Assembly (NCBI RefSeq): GCF_016863435.1 | Contig: NZ_BOOW01000059.1 | Location: 1 to 63,107 of the forward strand | Reading direction: 5' to 3' | Source: Sinosporangium siamense | GTDB taxonomy: Bacteria; Actinomycetota; Actinomycetes; Streptosporangiales; Streptosporangiaceae | DNA length: 63,107 bases | Shown: positions 25,415 to 35,169 of the stretch, piece by piece | How positions within the stretch are numbered: the first letter of the stretch is position 1 | How the letters are laid out: the number at the start of each line of letters is the position of its first letter | Made by a program: the position numbers and the translations under genes | Notes under the pieces: generated by a model | Databases searched by the model: none | Told to the model about the DNA's origin: nothing | Seen by the model: only the letters and a program-made list of their open reading frames with translations

Positions 25415-26103
25415 GCTCGCAGGCCGCGCGCTCGCACATGAGCATCGGGGAGGTTCTCGCCCTGCTCCAGGGCGAGTTCCCCGATGTCACGGTTTCCAAG
25501 ATCCGCTTCCTTGAGGGGGAGGGGCTCATAGAGCCGGAGCGGAGCCCATCGGGTTTCCGTAGATTCACCCACGCCGACGTCGATCGGCTGCGTTACATCC
25601 TGACCGCTCAGCGTGACCAATATCTTCCCCTGCGCGTGATCAAGGACCATCTCGAAGCCCTCGGCGCCGACGGCAGGACCCGGCCGCACGGCCTGCGTGA
25701 GGCCGGCGCGTCCGGTGTGGCCCGGCCCGAGCCCGAGCGCCGCCTCAGCCGTGAGGAGTTCCTCGCCGCCGCCGATCTCCCCGAGGAGATGCTGGACGAG
25801 CTTGAGGAATACGGCTTGCTGCAGGCGGTGGCCAGGCGCTACGACGAGGAGGCGCTGGCGGTCGCGCGCAGTGTCGGGGCGCTGGCCCGGTTCGGTTTCC
25901 ACCCGCGCCATCTACGCGCCGTCAGGGCGGCGGCCGAGCGTGAGGCGGGGCTCGTGGAGCAGGCCGTGGCGCCTCTCCTGCGGCGCAGGGGCCCCGGCGC
26001 GAAGGGGGAGGCCGAGGAGTCGGCACGCGAGATCGCCGGTCTTCTCCTCGATCTGCACGGCGCTCTGGTGCGCGCTGGTGTCCGCAGTGTGCTCGGACAG
26101 TGA
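25411..26103 (+). CDS. ftsR: MerR-family regulator FtsR
   Basis: A 230-residue DNA-binding protein with an N-terminal MerR winged helix (MSIGEVLALLQGEFPDVTVSKIRFLEGEGLI, PSGFRRFTHADVDRLRYIL) and a C-terminal helical effector or dimer domain. It is the orthologue by position and sequence type of Rv1828/FtsR, which activates ftsZ in corynebacteria. The start overlaps the FHA gene stop (ATGA), so translation is coupled. Confidence 0.9.
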   Translation: MSSQAARSHMSIGEVLALLQGEFPDVTVSKIRFLEGEGLIEPERSPSGFRRFTHADVDRLRYILTAQRDQYLPLRVIKDHLEALGADGRTRPHGLREAGASGVARPEPERRLSREEFLAAADLPEEMLDELEEYGLLQAVARRYDEEALAVARSVGALARFGFHPRHLRAVRAAAEREAGLVEQAVAPLLRRRGPGAKGEAEESAREIAGLLLDLHGALVRAGVRSVLGQ

Positions 26104-26235
26104 CCCGCTGGGGCATTCGAGGCGCTTCTGGTGTTACGTTGAAATGGGATGAGGGATGAGCGCACCCCCCCATTCCTACGCCACCTGTGCGCCAGCGAGT
26201 TGAGCGACCAGTGACAGAGTGAGACGGAGCAGCCC

Positions 26236-26706
26236 GTGTTGCAGATGGAGGTCGTGGGCGTTCGAGTGGAGATGCCCTCCAATCAGCCGATTGTCTTGCT
26301 CAAGGAGGCTAATGGGGATCGCTATCTCCCTATTTGGATAGGCATGACCGAGGCGACAGCCATCGCCATGGCCCAGTCCGAGGAGCCCCCTCCCCGGCCG
26401 CTGACCCATGATCTCTTCCGGGACGTGCTCAACGCCCTCGGTGTACGGCTGCGCAACGTCAACATCGTCGCGCTCCGGGACGGCATTTTCTTCGCAGACC
26501 TCGTCTTCTCCAACGGCGTGGAGGTAAGTGCCCGGCCTTCTGACTCCATAGCTCTCGCGCTGCGCACGGGGGCCCACATCTTCGCCAGCGAGGAGGTGGT
26601 GAGTGAGGCCGGAGTCACCGTCCCAGACGATCAGGAAGACGAGGTGGAGAAGTTCCGCGAGTTCCTCGACACGATCAGCCCCGACGACTTCGGGCGGGCG
26701 GGGTAG
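26236..26706 (+). CDS. Bifunctional nuclease (DUF151) family protein
   Basis: A 156-residue protein of the DUF151 family (Rv1829-type): VVGVRVEMPSNQPIVLLKE, YLPIWIGMTEATAIAMA, PRPLTHDLF, RPSDSIALALR. The length is typical. Family members are described as nucleases, but the physiological role is not settled. The GTG start at 26236 has GGAG just upstream. It lies 132 nt after ftsR in a conserved actinobacterial cluster. Confidence 0.92.
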   Translation: MLQMEVVGVRVEMPSNQPIVLLKEANGDRYLPIWIGMTEATAIAMAQSEEPPPRPLTHDLFRDVLNALGVRLRNVNIVALRDGIFFADLVFSNGVEVSARPSDSIALALRTGAHIFASEEVVSEAGVTVPDDQEDEVEKFREFLDTISPDDFGRAG

Positions 26707-26853
26707 GTATTTCAGTGCATTTACGCTTCACGACGCGCCGAGCGGGATCGTTGACTGAGAATGGCCCCGGTCCTACGGTGCAAGTGAACCCTGTGGTTGT
26801 CATTCACGAACCCCCAGATCAGACCACAGGATGAGAGAAAGCCGGAGGTCCGC

Positions 26854-27474
26854 GTGGCGGTCAGCAGCGGCGAGGGTAAGACGGCCGGCCAGGACGATCA
26901 GGTGCGGCGTGAGACAGCGCTTCAGCGCGCCGGTGAACAGGGCCTGCTCTTCGACGGGCAGCCGTCGGCCCTGCCCACGGGCATCGGTTATCGCGGTCCA
27001 ACGGCATGCGCCGCGGCCGGCATCACCTACCGTCAGCTCGACTACTGGGCGCGCACCGGTCTGGTGGAGCCCGGCATCCGGGCCGCGCACGGTTCGGGGT
27101 CGCAGCGGCTTTACAGTTTCCGTGACATCTTGGTGCTCAAGGTCGTCAAGCGGCTCCTGGACACAGGGGTCTCGCTTCAGCAGATTCGCACCGCGGTTCA
27201 GCACCTGCGTGACCGCGGCATAAGCGATCTGGCGCAGATCACGCTGATGAGCGACGGTGTGAGCGTCTACGAGTGCACCTCGGCCGACGAGGTGATCGAC
27301 CTGCTCCAGGGCGGGCAGGGCGTGTTCGGCATAGCCCTCGGCAGAGTGTGGCGCGAGGTGGAGGGCTCCCTGGCGGAGTTGCCCGGAGAGCGGGCGGAGG
27401 CGGAGCCCGGCGACGCCGCAGAGCATCCGGGCGACGAGCTGGCCCAGCGTCGCCGCGCGCGCCGCTCGGGCTGA
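26854..27474 (+). CDS. MerR-family transcriptional regulator (Rv1830-like)
   Basis: A 206-residue protein. A short N-terminal region (GLLFDGQPSALPTGIGYRGPTACAAAG) precedes the MerR HTH (ITYRQLDYWARTGLVEPGIR, SQRLYSFRDILVLKVVKRL) and a C-terminal helical region ending in an Arg-rich tail. GTG 26854 follows GGAGG by 5 nt; the upstream in-frame start at 26797 is not needed. Its place between the bifunctional nuclease and gcvP matches Rv1830. Confidence 0.9.
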   Translation: MAVSSGEGKTAGQDDQVRRETALQRAGEQGLLFDGQPSALPTGIGYRGPTACAAAGITYRQLDYWARTGLVEPGIRAAHGSGSQRLYSFRDILVLKVVKRLLDTGVSLQQIRTAVQHLRDRGISDLAQITLMSDGVSVYECTSADEVIDLLQGGQGVFGIALGRVWREVEGSLAELPGERAEAEPGDAAEHPGDELAQRRRARRSG

Positions 27475-27610
27475 TTCCGTGATCCGGCCGGGGGCACGGC
27501 CGAGAACGGGGTCGGAGGGATTTCTCCCTTCTGTGGAGTAATACCAACGGGGTGTCATATTCGTCAGGGATATGGCTGCTTGTAGAGTGGTGGGCGAAGC
27601 TGACGACCTT

Positions 27611-27862
27611 GTGCGGGAGAGTCTTCGGGGGCTGTGACAGGCCACCCGGGGCGCCGAAGGAGCAACCCTCCCCGGAATCTCTCAGGCAGCGGGTACCGCA
27701 CAGGCGAGGCAACTCTGGAAAGTAGACGCGCCCGCCAGGTGTGTCTCACCGACGGTGCAAATCCTGAGGTCTGCTCATATATTGAGTCCCGTATATGAGC
27801 CGATTTGGGGATGAAGCTCTCAGGTCGCGATGCACTCGTTGCGGAGGACAGAGGGGGAGACC
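27611..27862 (+). promoter_or_regulatory. Tandem glycine riboswitch upstream of gcvP
   Basis: Aptamer 1 runs from GTGCGGGAGAGTC through GCGCCGAAGGAGCAA, CCCGGAATCTCTCAGGCA and CTCTGGAAAG. Aptamer 2 follows from TCTCACCGACGGTGCAAATC through GATGAAGCTCTCAGGTCGC to GGACAGAGGGGGAGA. Both aptamers keep their conserved core. A peripheral hairpin of aptamer 2, GCTCATATA (27773-27781) with TATATGAGC (27792-27800), is unusually AT-rich for this genome. Glycine binding is expected to switch gcvP on. Confidence 0.93.
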
Positions 27863-27924
27863 CGGACGCGCGACGCCCGCCGTACCTCTCCGCACCTGTC
27901 ATGACGCCTCGGGAGGCATCGCCC

Positions 27925-30768
27925 ATGACTGACCGATTCCCGCTCAACGATCTTTCCTCCCCGCCGTTCTCCGCCCGCCACATCGGTCCCGCTCCGAAGG
28001 AGCAGGCCCGCATGCTGGAGACGGTGGGGTTTGAGACAGTCGCCGACCTGGTCGCCGCCGCCGTGCCCGAGGCCATCAGAAGCAAGGACGGGCTGAGACT
28101 CGCCGACGCCGTCAGCGAGACGGAGGTCACCGCCGCCCTGCGCGCCCTGGCCGCCAAGAACCGCGTGCTGACCTCCATGATCGGGCTTGGCTACCACGAC
28201 ACGGTGACCCCGGCGGTGATCCGCCGCAACGTGCTGGAGAACCCCGGGTGGTATACCGCCTACACGCCCTACCAGCCCGAGATCTCCCAGGGCCGCCTCG
28301 AGGCTTTGATCAACTTCCAGACCGTGGTCGCCGACCTGGCCGGCCTCGACGTCGCGGGCGCCTCCCTGCTCGACGAGGGTACGGCTGCCGCCGAGGCCAT
28401 GACCCTTGCCCGCCGGACCAGCCGGGTCAAGAACAACGTCTTCGTGGTGGACGCCGACACGCTGCCGCAGACCAAGGCCGTCCTGGCGACTCGCGCCGAA
28501 CCCCTCGGCATTGAGCTGGTCGAACACGACCTGGCCGCCCCGCTCCCCGAGTGCTTCGGCGTGCTCGTGCAATATCCCGGCGCCTCCGGCCGCGTCGCCG
28601 GCTTCCGCGAGCTCGCCGAGGCCGCCAAGGCGGGCGGCGCCCTCGTGATCGCGGCGGCCGACCTGCTCGCCCTCACCCTGCTCACCTCGCCGGGCGAGCA
28701 GGGAGCAGACATCGTCGTCGGCTCCTCCCAGCGCTTCGGCGTCCCACTCGGCTTCGGCGGCCCGCACGCGGCGTTCATGGCCGTGCGCGAGGGCCTCCAG
28801 CGGCAGATGCCCGGCCGGCTCGTCGGGGTGTCGCAGGACGCCGACGGCAGGCTCGCCTACCGCCTGGCCCTCCAGACCCGTGAACAGCACATTCGCCGCG
28901 AGAAGGCCACCAGCAACATCTGCACCGCCCAGGTGCTGCTCGCCGTCGTCGCCGGGATGTACGCCGTCTACCACGGCCCTGAGGGCCTCGTCCGCATCGC
29001 CCGCCGCGTCCACCACAGGGCCGCGACGCTCGCCGCCGGGCTGCGCGCCCTCGGCGTGGAGATCGTGCACGACCGGTTCTTCGACACCGTCATGGCCCGG
29101 GTGCCCGGACGCGCCGCCGAGGTCGTCGAGGCCGCGCGCGTGCGCGGGGTCAACCTGCGTCCCGTCGACGGGGACCACGTGGGCGTCTCCTGCGACGAGA
29201 CCACCACGCCCGAGACGCTGAGGCTCGTGTGGGAGGCGTTCGGCGGCACACCCGACGAGCCCGCCGAGGTCGCCGCCGCTTTGCCCGCCGAGCTCGCCCG
29301 CACCTCGGAGTTCCTCACCCACCCCGTCTTCCACAGCCACCGGTCCGAGACCGCCATGCTGCGCTACCTGCGCTCCCTGCAGGACAAGGACATCGCGCTC
29401 GACCGGTCCATGATCCCGCTCGGCTCCTGCACGATGAAGCTCAACGCCACCGTCGAGATGGAGCCGATCAGCTGGCCGGAGTTCGCCGGGCTGCACCCCT
29501 TCGCCCCCTCCGATCAGGCCGAGGGCTATCTGGAGCTGATCGGCGACCTTGAGCGCTGGCTGGCCGAGGTCACGGGCTACCAGGCCGTGTCGCTCCAGCC
29601 CAACGCCGGCTCGCAGGGCGAGTTCGCCGGGCTGCTGGCCATCCGCGCCTACCACCGGGCGCGGGGCGACCTTGAGCGCGACGTGTGCCTCATCCCGTCG
29701 TCCGCCCACGGCACCAACGCCGCGAGCGCCGCCATGGTGGGCATGCGCGTCGTCGTGGTCGCCTGCGACGACAGCGGCAACGTCGACCTCGCCGACCTCG
29801 ACGCGAAGATCGACAAGCATCGCGACCGCCTCTCGGCGATCATGGTGACCTATCCGTCGACCCACGGCGTCTACGAGGAGACGATCACCGAGATCTGCGA
29901 GCGCGTCCACGAGGCGGGCGGCCAAGTCTACGTCGACGGCGCCAACCTCAACGCCCTCGTCGGCCTCGCCAAGCCCGGCGAGTTCGGGGCCGACGTCTCC
30001 CACCTGAACCTCCACAAGACCTTCTGCATCCCGCACGGCGGAGGCGGGCCCGGCGTCGGCCCCGTCGCCGTCCGCGGCCACCTGGCCCCCTATCTCCCCG
30101 GCCACCCCCTCATCGACGGCGGAGCCGTCGGCCCCGTCTCGGCCGCGCCGTACGGCTCAGCCGGCGTCCTGCCCATCTCCTGGGCATATGTCCGCCTGAT
30201 GGGCGGGGACGGCCTCCGCGCCGCCACCGAACAGGCCATCCTGTCGGCCAACTACGTGGCCAAGCGGCTCGCCCCGCACTACCCGGTGCTCTACACCGGG
30301 CGCGGCGGGCTGATCGCCCACGAGTGCATCATCGACCTGCGCCGCATCACCAAGGAGACCGGGATCACCGTGGACGACGTGGCCAAGCGCCTCATCGACT
30401 ACGGCTTCCACGCCCCGACCATGTCCTTCCCGGTCGCGGGCACCCTGATGATCGAGCCCACCGAGAGCGAGGACCTCGACGAACTGGACAGGTTCATCGA
30501 GGCCATGATCGCCATCCGGGGCGAGATCGACCGGGTCGCCTCCGGCGAGTCCGACCGCGAGGACAACCCCCTGCGGGGCGCCCCCCACACGGCCGCCTGC
30601 CTCATCGACGGCGACTGGTCCCACCCCTACACGCGGGCCGAGGCCGCCTACCCGGTGCCCTCGCTCCGCGACGGCAAGTACTGGCCGCCGGTGCGCCGCA
30701 TCGACGGGGCTTACGGCGACCGCAACCTGGTCTGCTCCTGCCCGCCGCTGACGGACTACGAGGACTGA
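27925..30768 (+). CDS. gcvP: Glycine dehydrogenase (decarboxylating), P-protein
   Basis: The PLP-dependent P-protein of the glycine cleavage system decarboxylates glycine and transfers the aminomethyl group to GcvH lipoamide. The single-chain form is 947 residues, typical. The PLP Lys is K698 in [18 protein letters not shown]. Other motifs: FSARHIGP near the N-terminus and the mid-chain [17 protein letters not shown] 27925 follows GGGAGG by 8 nt; the frame is open further upstream, but that stretch belongs to the riboswitch. No gcvT or gcvH lies in this window. Confidence 0.97.
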   Translation: MTDRFPLNDLSSPPFSARHIGPAPKEQARMLETVGFETVADLVAAAVPEAIRSKDGLRLADAVSETEVTAALRALAAKNRVLTSMIGLGYHDTVTPAVIRRNVLENPGWYTAYTPYQPEISQGRLEALINFQTVVADLAGLDVAGASLLDEGTAAAEAMTLARRTSRVKNNVFVVDADTLPQTKAVLATRAEPLGIELVEHDLAAPLPECFGVLVQYPGASGRVAGFRELAEAAKAGGALVIAAADLLALTLLTSPGEQGADIVVGSSQRFGVPLGFGGPHAAFMAVREGLQRQMPGRLVGVSQDADGRLAYRLALQTREQHIRREKATSNICTAQVLLAVVAGMYAVYHGPEGLVRIARRVHHRAATLAAGLRALGVEIVHDRFFDTVMARVPGRAAEVVEAARVRGVNLRPVDGDHVGVSCDETTTPETLRLVWEAFGGTPDEPAEVAAALPAELARTSEFLTHPVFHSHRSETAMLRYLRSLQDKDIALDRSMIPLGSCTMKLNATVEMEPISWPEFAGLHPFAPSDQAEGYLELIGDLERWLAEVTGYQAVSLQPNAGSQGEFAGLLAIRAYHRARGDLERDVCLIPSSAHGTNAASAAMVGMRVVVVACDDSGNVDLADLDAKIDKHRDRLSAIMVTYPSTHGVYEETITEICERVHEAGGQVYVDGANLNALVGLAKPGEFGADVSHLNLHKTFCIPHGGGGPGVGPVAVRGHLAPYLPGHPLIDGGAVGPVSAAPYGSAGVLPISWAYVRLMGGDGLRAATEQAILSANYVAKRLAPHYPVLYTGRGGLIAHECIIDLRRITKETGITVDDVAKRLIDYGFHAPTMSFPVAGTLMIEPTESEDLDELDRFIEAMIAIRGEIDRVASGESDREDNPLRGAPHTAACLIDGDWSHPYTRAEAAYPVPSLRDGKYWPPVRRIDGAYGDRNLVCSCPPLTDYED

Positions 30769-30791
30769 CCTCCCCCTGTCCGGGCACAACC

Positions 30792-30824
30792 GGCCCGGAC
30801 CCGGCTTGACCGGGTCCGGGCCTT
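30792..30824 (+). terminator. gcvP terminator
   Basis: A perfect 13-bp stem: GGCCCGGACCCGG (30792-30804) and CCGGGTCCGGGCC (30810-30822), loop CTTGA, followed by TTGCTCGTT. It sits 24 nt past the gcvP stop. Confidence 0.85.
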
Positions 30825-31095
30825 GCTCGTTGTGCGCGGGCCTCGGCTCATGAATTCTTTGGATATGGCTTGTTTGTTTGCATCGGTGGAAACCGATGTT
30901 GTTTGGTCTCCCGGGTACCCCTATTCCGCCCCATCGCCGGTGGTAGCAGCGTGTCTCGCCCAGGTGGGAACGGAATCCCCGGTCCTGCGCCCGCGTCCGG
31001 CTCCGCCGTACCTTGATCGAGATGTGTTTGCGCATGTTGAGCGACGCGGGCCGGTCCAGTCGTTAAGCTCTGGGTGATCGTCTATGGAGGAGCCC
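30825..31095. other. Gene-free leader with a small hairpin
   Basis: Holds a short hairpin CATCGGT (30881-30887) / ACCGATG (30892-30898) followed by TTGTTTGG, which could be a weak second terminator. No CDS is supported. The TPR gene that follows has its ribosome site at 31086-31092. Confidence 0.4.
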
Positions 31096-31974
31096 ATGAC
31101 GCCCCCAGAGCTTGGCACCCTGCCCCACGGAGCCCTGGCCGAAGCGCCCGCACCGCCTGAGGACGGCGAGGCGGGCCCGCGCGAGGACGGGCCGCTCGCC
31201 ACCGCGAGGGCCCTGGCCGAGAGCGGAGACCTCGCGGGGGCGGCGCACATCCTCAGCCGGTTGGTGGACGACGACACGGGTCCCGACCGCGCCCAGGCCG
31301 CCGTCGGCCTCGCCGTGGTCCTGGAGGAGAGCGGCGACCTTGGGGCCGCGCGGGCCGCCGCCCGCATCGCCCTCGCCACCGGCCACCCCGAGTTCGCCCC
31401 CCAGGCCGCCTGCCACCTCGCCCGCGGCTTCGAGCGCGACGAGCTGTTCGACCAGGCCAGGGCCGCCTGGCAGGCCGCCCTCGGCTCGGGCCACGCCTCC
31501 TACGTGCCCCTCGCCCACCTCGCCCTCGCCCGCCTCTCCGAGGACGAAGGCGACGGCGAGGCCGCCGAGCGCTCCCTGCGCGCCGCCATCTCCACCGGCG
31601 ACCCCGAGATCGGCTCCCTGGCCGCCCAGCGCCTCGCCGAGCTCCTCCTTTCCGCGGGCGAGGCCGCCGAGGCCGCCGGCGTGCTGGTCCACGCCCTCTC
31701 CTCCCCGGAGACGGCCGAGTCCCCCCGGCTGCGCGTCCTCCTCGGCATAGCCCACCTCGAGCTCGCCTGCGCCGAGTTCACCACCGCCGTCGAGGAGGCC
31801 GACGAGACCGACACGGCGGCCACCGCCCTCGCCATCGAACTCCTCGCCCGCACCCTCCCCCTGCGCGGCCGCGACGAGGACGCCGAACACGTCTGGAACT
31901 ACGGCCTAGGCCACGAACAGGTCGAACTCGCCCACGAGGTCGCCCTCCGCCGCGACCGGGGCGTAACGGTCTGA
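31096..31974 (+). CDS. Tetratricopeptide-type alpha-solenoid protein
   Basis: A 292-residue protein made almost wholly of Ala/Leu-rich helix pairs with repeats about 34-36 residues apart (ALAESGDLAGAAHILSRLV, VLEESGDLGAARAAARIAL, LSEDEGDGEAAERSLRAAI, LLLSAGEAAEAAGVLVHAL). These are TPR-like and suit protein-protein binding. No signal peptide or catalytic motif. ATG 31096 is preferred over ATG 31084 because GGAGGAG ends 3 nt before it. It is a single gene with no obvious partner. Confidence 0.8.
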   Translation: MTPPELGTLPHGALAEAPAPPEDGEAGPREDGPLATARALAESGDLAGAAHILSRLVDDDTGPDRAQAAVGLAVVLEESGDLGAARAAARIALATGHPEFAPQAACHLARGFERDELFDQARAAWQAALGSGHASYVPLAHLALARLSEDEGDGEAAERSLRAAISTGDPEIGSLAAQRLAELLLSAGEAAEAAGVLVHALSSPETAESPRLRVLLGIAHLELACAEFTTAVEEADETDTAATALAIELLARTLPLRGRDEDAEHVWNYGLGHEQVELAHEVALRRDRGVTV

Positions 31975-32537
31975 TCCACGGCTCCTGTTGCCTGGGCCGT
32001 GGGCTGACCCTTGAGCCTTCTGCGGCGATTGCTGCGCACAGGATCTCGCTACATGGTGTGCGCGGGCGATGAGCCCACCGTGATCGGGGCTTTCGGCCTC
32101 TTGTGGTGCCGCGCGGACTTGACTCGGGTTTCGGGGCGACTGTCCGCTGTGCCGGGGCCGAGGGCCGATCTGATCGGGATTTGCCGCCCCGGGAAGGCGC
32201 GGCCGGGATCGGCGTCGTGCGGCATCCGCCCAGGTCGGGCCCGGCCGTCTCTCGTGCCATCCGCTCCGGCCCATGCCCCTTGCCGCGCCCCTGGTCGCCG
32301 AGCGGTTCCCGGAGATCACCTGGCAGGCTGAACGGCCCGCCGGTTTGGGAGTTCCACCAGGTACGGCGCCCCGCCGGGTTCGCAGGCCGGTACGGCGGCG
32401 CCTCAGGCGTGACACCTGAGGGTGACTCGGTGTGCCGGAAGGGCGGGGCGCGTGTGTCGTGTGGCTATGGTCGGGGGCCTCGTGGCGATCGGCCCGCCGG
32501 GTCGATCCGTACGGCACAGCCAGCTGAGGGGGCGTGA
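31975..32537. other. 563-nt region without a supported gene
   Basis: Open frames exist on both strands but show no family-like sequence, ribosome site or sensible codon bias. Two GTACGGCG motifs occur near 32361 and 32390, related to the dispersed motif reported among the findings. Confidence 0.5.
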
Positions 32538-32933
32538 ATGAGGAAGACTGCGGTGGTCCTCGCGACGGTGGCGGGGGTGGGGTTGTTCGGTGTCACCCCT
32601 GTGACGGCGACGGCCGGAGGGCTCGCGGAAGCCGGGACGGCGAGGGCGGCGGGGGTGTCCGGCACCGGCCCTATGACGGCGGCAGGAGCACAGAGCGCCC
32701 AGGCGGGGATAGTCGCCATGGGCCCCGCGCCGGGCTGTGTGCGTGGCTGGGTTAACCGGGGGTTGGTGACCCAGACGGGCCATGCCAGGAACGGGTGCCA
32801 CCGCGACCTCCGGGTGAAGATCCTCTGGGCGTTCGGCGCGGACAGCCACTGCATGAGCATCAGGCACGACGAAACCGCCAAACACAAGATCCCGATCGAG
32901 CCGCGCCGCTTCGACGGTGTCGGCACCTGCTAG
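32538..32933 (+). CDS. Small secreted four-cysteine protein
   Basis: A 131-residue protein with a Sec signal peptide (1-26), a variable Ala/Gly-rich stretch, and a mature domain of about 70 residues with exactly four Cys (in APGCVRGW, RNGCHRDL, DSHCMSI, VGTC at the C-terminus). The spacing and flanking pattern resemble two-disulfide beta-sandwich proteins such as the streptomycete alpha-amylase inhibitor tendamistat, but the inhibitor WRY triplet is absent. A structural, inhibitory or signalling role is open. ATG 32538 follows GGGGG. Confidence 0.75.
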   Translation: MRKTAVVLATVAGVGLFGVTPVTATAGGLAEAGTARAAGVSGTGPMTAAGAQSAQAGIVAMGPAPGCVRGWVNRGLVTQTGHARNGCHRDLRVKILWAFGADSHCMSIRHDETAKHKIPIEPRRFDGVGTC

Positions 32934-32948
32934 TACCGGACCCTCCGC

Positions 32949-32983
32949 GTGATCGAGGGCCGCCCCGGACGGCCCTCGATCAC
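32949..32983. terminator. Strong hairpin after the secreted protein gene
   Basis: A perfect 14-bp stem: GTGATCGAGGGCCG (32949-32962) with CGGCCCTCGATCAC (32970-32983), 16 nt past the stop. No U-tract. The rest of 32984-33180 shows nothing clear. Confidence 0.7.
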
Positions 32984-33180
32984 ATGGAACACAGGTCACG
33001 CGGAACTCGGCGGACGGCCGCGGCGGAGGTGACCGGGGTAGGGGGCCGGCGTTCCGGCTATACGCCCAGCACGTCGCCTTGACGTTTCCCAGATGGCCGA
33101 CGCCCGCCCGCTGTCTTGCCGGCGGGTTGCCCCGAGCGCGGGAGAGGCGGGACCACCCTAGATCGCCGGGCTGTGATCCG

Positions 33181-33218
33181 TTGACGGGCAAGTGGCTGCT
33201 TGCATAAGGTTTGGCCAC
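33181..33218 (+). promoter_or_regulatory. Promoter of the ArsR gene (leaderless)
   Basis: TTGACG (33181-33186), an 18-nt spacer and TAAGGT (33205-33210), followed 8 nt later by the GTG start. This is the best -35/-10 pair in the window and predicts a leaderless mRNA. Confidence 0.65.
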
Positions 33219-33547
33219 GTGGGAGACGTTTTCAAGGCCCTGGCCGATCCTACGCGCCGCACGATCCTCGACGAGCTGACCGAGCGGAACGGGCAGACGC
33301 TCTTCGAGATCTGCGCTCGCCTGACGACCAATCGCGGGCTGTGCCTGTCGCGGCAGGCGATCTCGCAGCACCTTGAGGTCCTGGAGTCCGCGGGGCTCGT
33401 CGAGACCAGCCGCGAGGGCCGGTACAAGTTCCACTACATCAACACCGCGCCGCTCGAACCGATCGTCGAACGGTGGCTCAACAAGGCCGGGAAGGATTCC
33501 GGGGGCCCCGTCGGCGCCGGGGCCGATACCCGGCGAGAGGGACCGAC

Positions 33548-33551
<4 letters not shown>
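33219..33551 (+). CDS. ArsR-family winged-helix regulator
   Basis: A 110-residue regulator: MGDVFKALADPTRRTILDEL at the start, recognition helix region CLSRQAISQHLEVLESAGLV and wing SREGRYKFHYIN. No obvious metal-binding Cys pair: the single Cys residues in ICARL and GLCLS are not in the ArsR/SmtB alpha-3 pattern. This points to the YgaV/SdpR-type non-metal group often paired with SRPBCC or glyoxalase genes. It overlaps the glyoxalase gene by 4 nt. Confidence 0.9.
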
Positions 33552-33928
<377 letters not shown>

Positions 33929-34021
33929 GCCGGGCAGAACCTACCCCCCGAAACCCATCGAAACCACCGCACCCACCAGACACGCAGGGGGTCGGCCGGA
34001 GGTGGGGGAGGGGGGATCCGC

Positions 34022-34027
34022 TAACGT
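34022..34027 (+). promoter_or_regulatory. -10 box for the hydrolase gene
   Basis: TAACGT followed by 7 nt and then GTG 34035; no ribosome site. A leaderless transcript is predicted. Confidence 0.5.
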
Positions 34028-34034
34028 TTCCGTC

Positions 34035-34745
34035 GTGACTCCAGCCCGTGGTTCAGACGGCGGCTCGCCGCGTGAGGCTGTGCCATACGCCGATGGGGCT
34101 GTCGAGAGCGTGCGATACGAGGTTGAGACACCTCATGGGCCCGCACGGGTGGAGCTGGACGTGGTGCCCGACCCCGGGCTGCTGCTGGTGCTGACGCACG
34201 GGTCCGCCGGCAGTGTCGAGGCGGTGGATCTGCTGGCGGTGCGTTCCGCGGTGTGCCGCCGGGGGGTGGCGGTGGCGCGGGTGACCCAGCCGTTCCGGCT
34301 GGCCGGCAGGCGCGCGCCGGGGTCGGCGGTCAAACAGGACGAGGCGTGGCTCGTGGTGCTCGAGACGCTGGTCAAGCGTTTCCCGGGGGTTCCCCTGGTT
34401 CAGGGCGGGAGGAGCAATGGGGCCAGAGTCGCCTGCCGCACCGCTCGTGCGGCAGGGGCGGAAGCCGTGGTCGCTCTGGCCTTTCCCCTTCACCCGCCGG
34501 GGCGACCTGAGCGTTCTCGGGCGGGTGAGTTGCGCGATGCCGGGGCCGATGTGCTGGTCGTGAACGGCGACCGGGATCCCTTCGGCGTGCCTGACGAGGC
34601 CGATGTGAGCAGGCTGGTCGTGTTGCCGCAGGAGGGGCACGATCTTAAGCGGGCACCCGCGCTAGTGGGCGAGGTCGTGGCCGGGTGGCTGGGGGAGAGG
34701 TTTAAACTGCTCCGACCAGTGGAAGGGGCCTGTGGGGAGCGATGA
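34035..34745 (+). CDS. Alpha/beta hydrolase of the KANL3/Tex30 (dienelactone-like) type
   Basis: A 236-residue alpha/beta hydrolase: oxyanion region VLTHGSAGS, nucleophile elbow GGRSNGARVAC (Ser), acid near VVNGDRDPFG and catalytic His in PQEGHDLKR. This matches the KANL3/Tex30-like domain with DUF-type bacterial members. The GTG start at 34035 sits 7 nt behind a -10 box; the upstream open frame (from 34002) lacks support. The 3' end overlaps the convergent DUF5999 gene by 44 nt. Confidence 0.85.
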   Translation: MTPARGSDGGSPREAVPYADGAVESVRYEVETPHGPARVELDVVPDPGLLLVLTHGSAGSVEAVDLLAVRSAVCRRGVAVARVTQPFRLAGRRAPGSAVKQDEAWLVVLETLVKRFPGVPLVQGGRSNGARVACRTARAAGAEAVVALAFPLHPPGRPERSRAGELRDAGADVLVVNGDRDPFGVPDEADVSRLVVLPQEGHDLKRAPALVGEVVAGWLGERFKLLRPVEGACGER

Positions 34746-34899
34746 CCGCGCCGTCGGGCAGGATCTCACCGGTGTCCTCGAAGAGGACGACACCGTTGCA
34801 AAGCAGGCTCCAGCCCTGCTCAGGGTGAGCAGAGAGGGTGCGAGCGGCCTCACGGTCCGGCGCTGCGGCGGGAGGACAGGTCGGCTGGTGCGGGCACAT
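34702..34899 (-). CDS. DUF5999 family small protein
   Basis: A 65-residue protein with the typical DUF5999 sequence: MCPHQPTCPPA, REAARTLSAHPEQGWSLLCN, VLFEDTGEILPDG. N-terminal Cys/His residues might bind metal. GGAGG lies 7 nt before ATG 34899. It overlaps tail-to-tail with the hydrolase gene. Such proteins are common in Streptomycetales and Streptosporangiales; function unknown. Confidence 0.85.
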   Translation of the reverse strand: MCPHQPTCPPAAAPDREAARTLSAHPEQGWSLLCNGVVLFEDTGEILPDGAVIAPHRPLPLVGAV

Positions 34900-35169
34900 C
34901 GGCGTGCCTCCGAAATCTCTAGCGGTCTGGCTCACGCATCCCGGGTGGATCCGTGAGCTTGGGTGGCATGTAGTGGGATACCGCAATTGTGACGTGTGTC
35001 GCACCGGGCGGGACATAGCCCTTTAGGACGGTTAGAGGAGGAGGTTGGGGGGGATCCCTTGGGCTGGTCCCTCTTTGGTGTGATCTATGACACAACTTGT
35101 ATAACTTCATGATAAGCGCGGGTAGTCCGTTGACCGCAAGCGACTCATCACATCCTTTACCAGGCACTT

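Noticed and set aside
27805-27924. N-terminal extension of GcvP
   Set aside because: This stretch is the 3' part of the second glycine aptamer; the proper ribosome site precedes ATG 27925.
31906-32517. 203-residue minus-strand open frame
   Set aside because: Overlaps the TPR gene end, Arg/Pro/Ser-rich translation without domains or a start signal.
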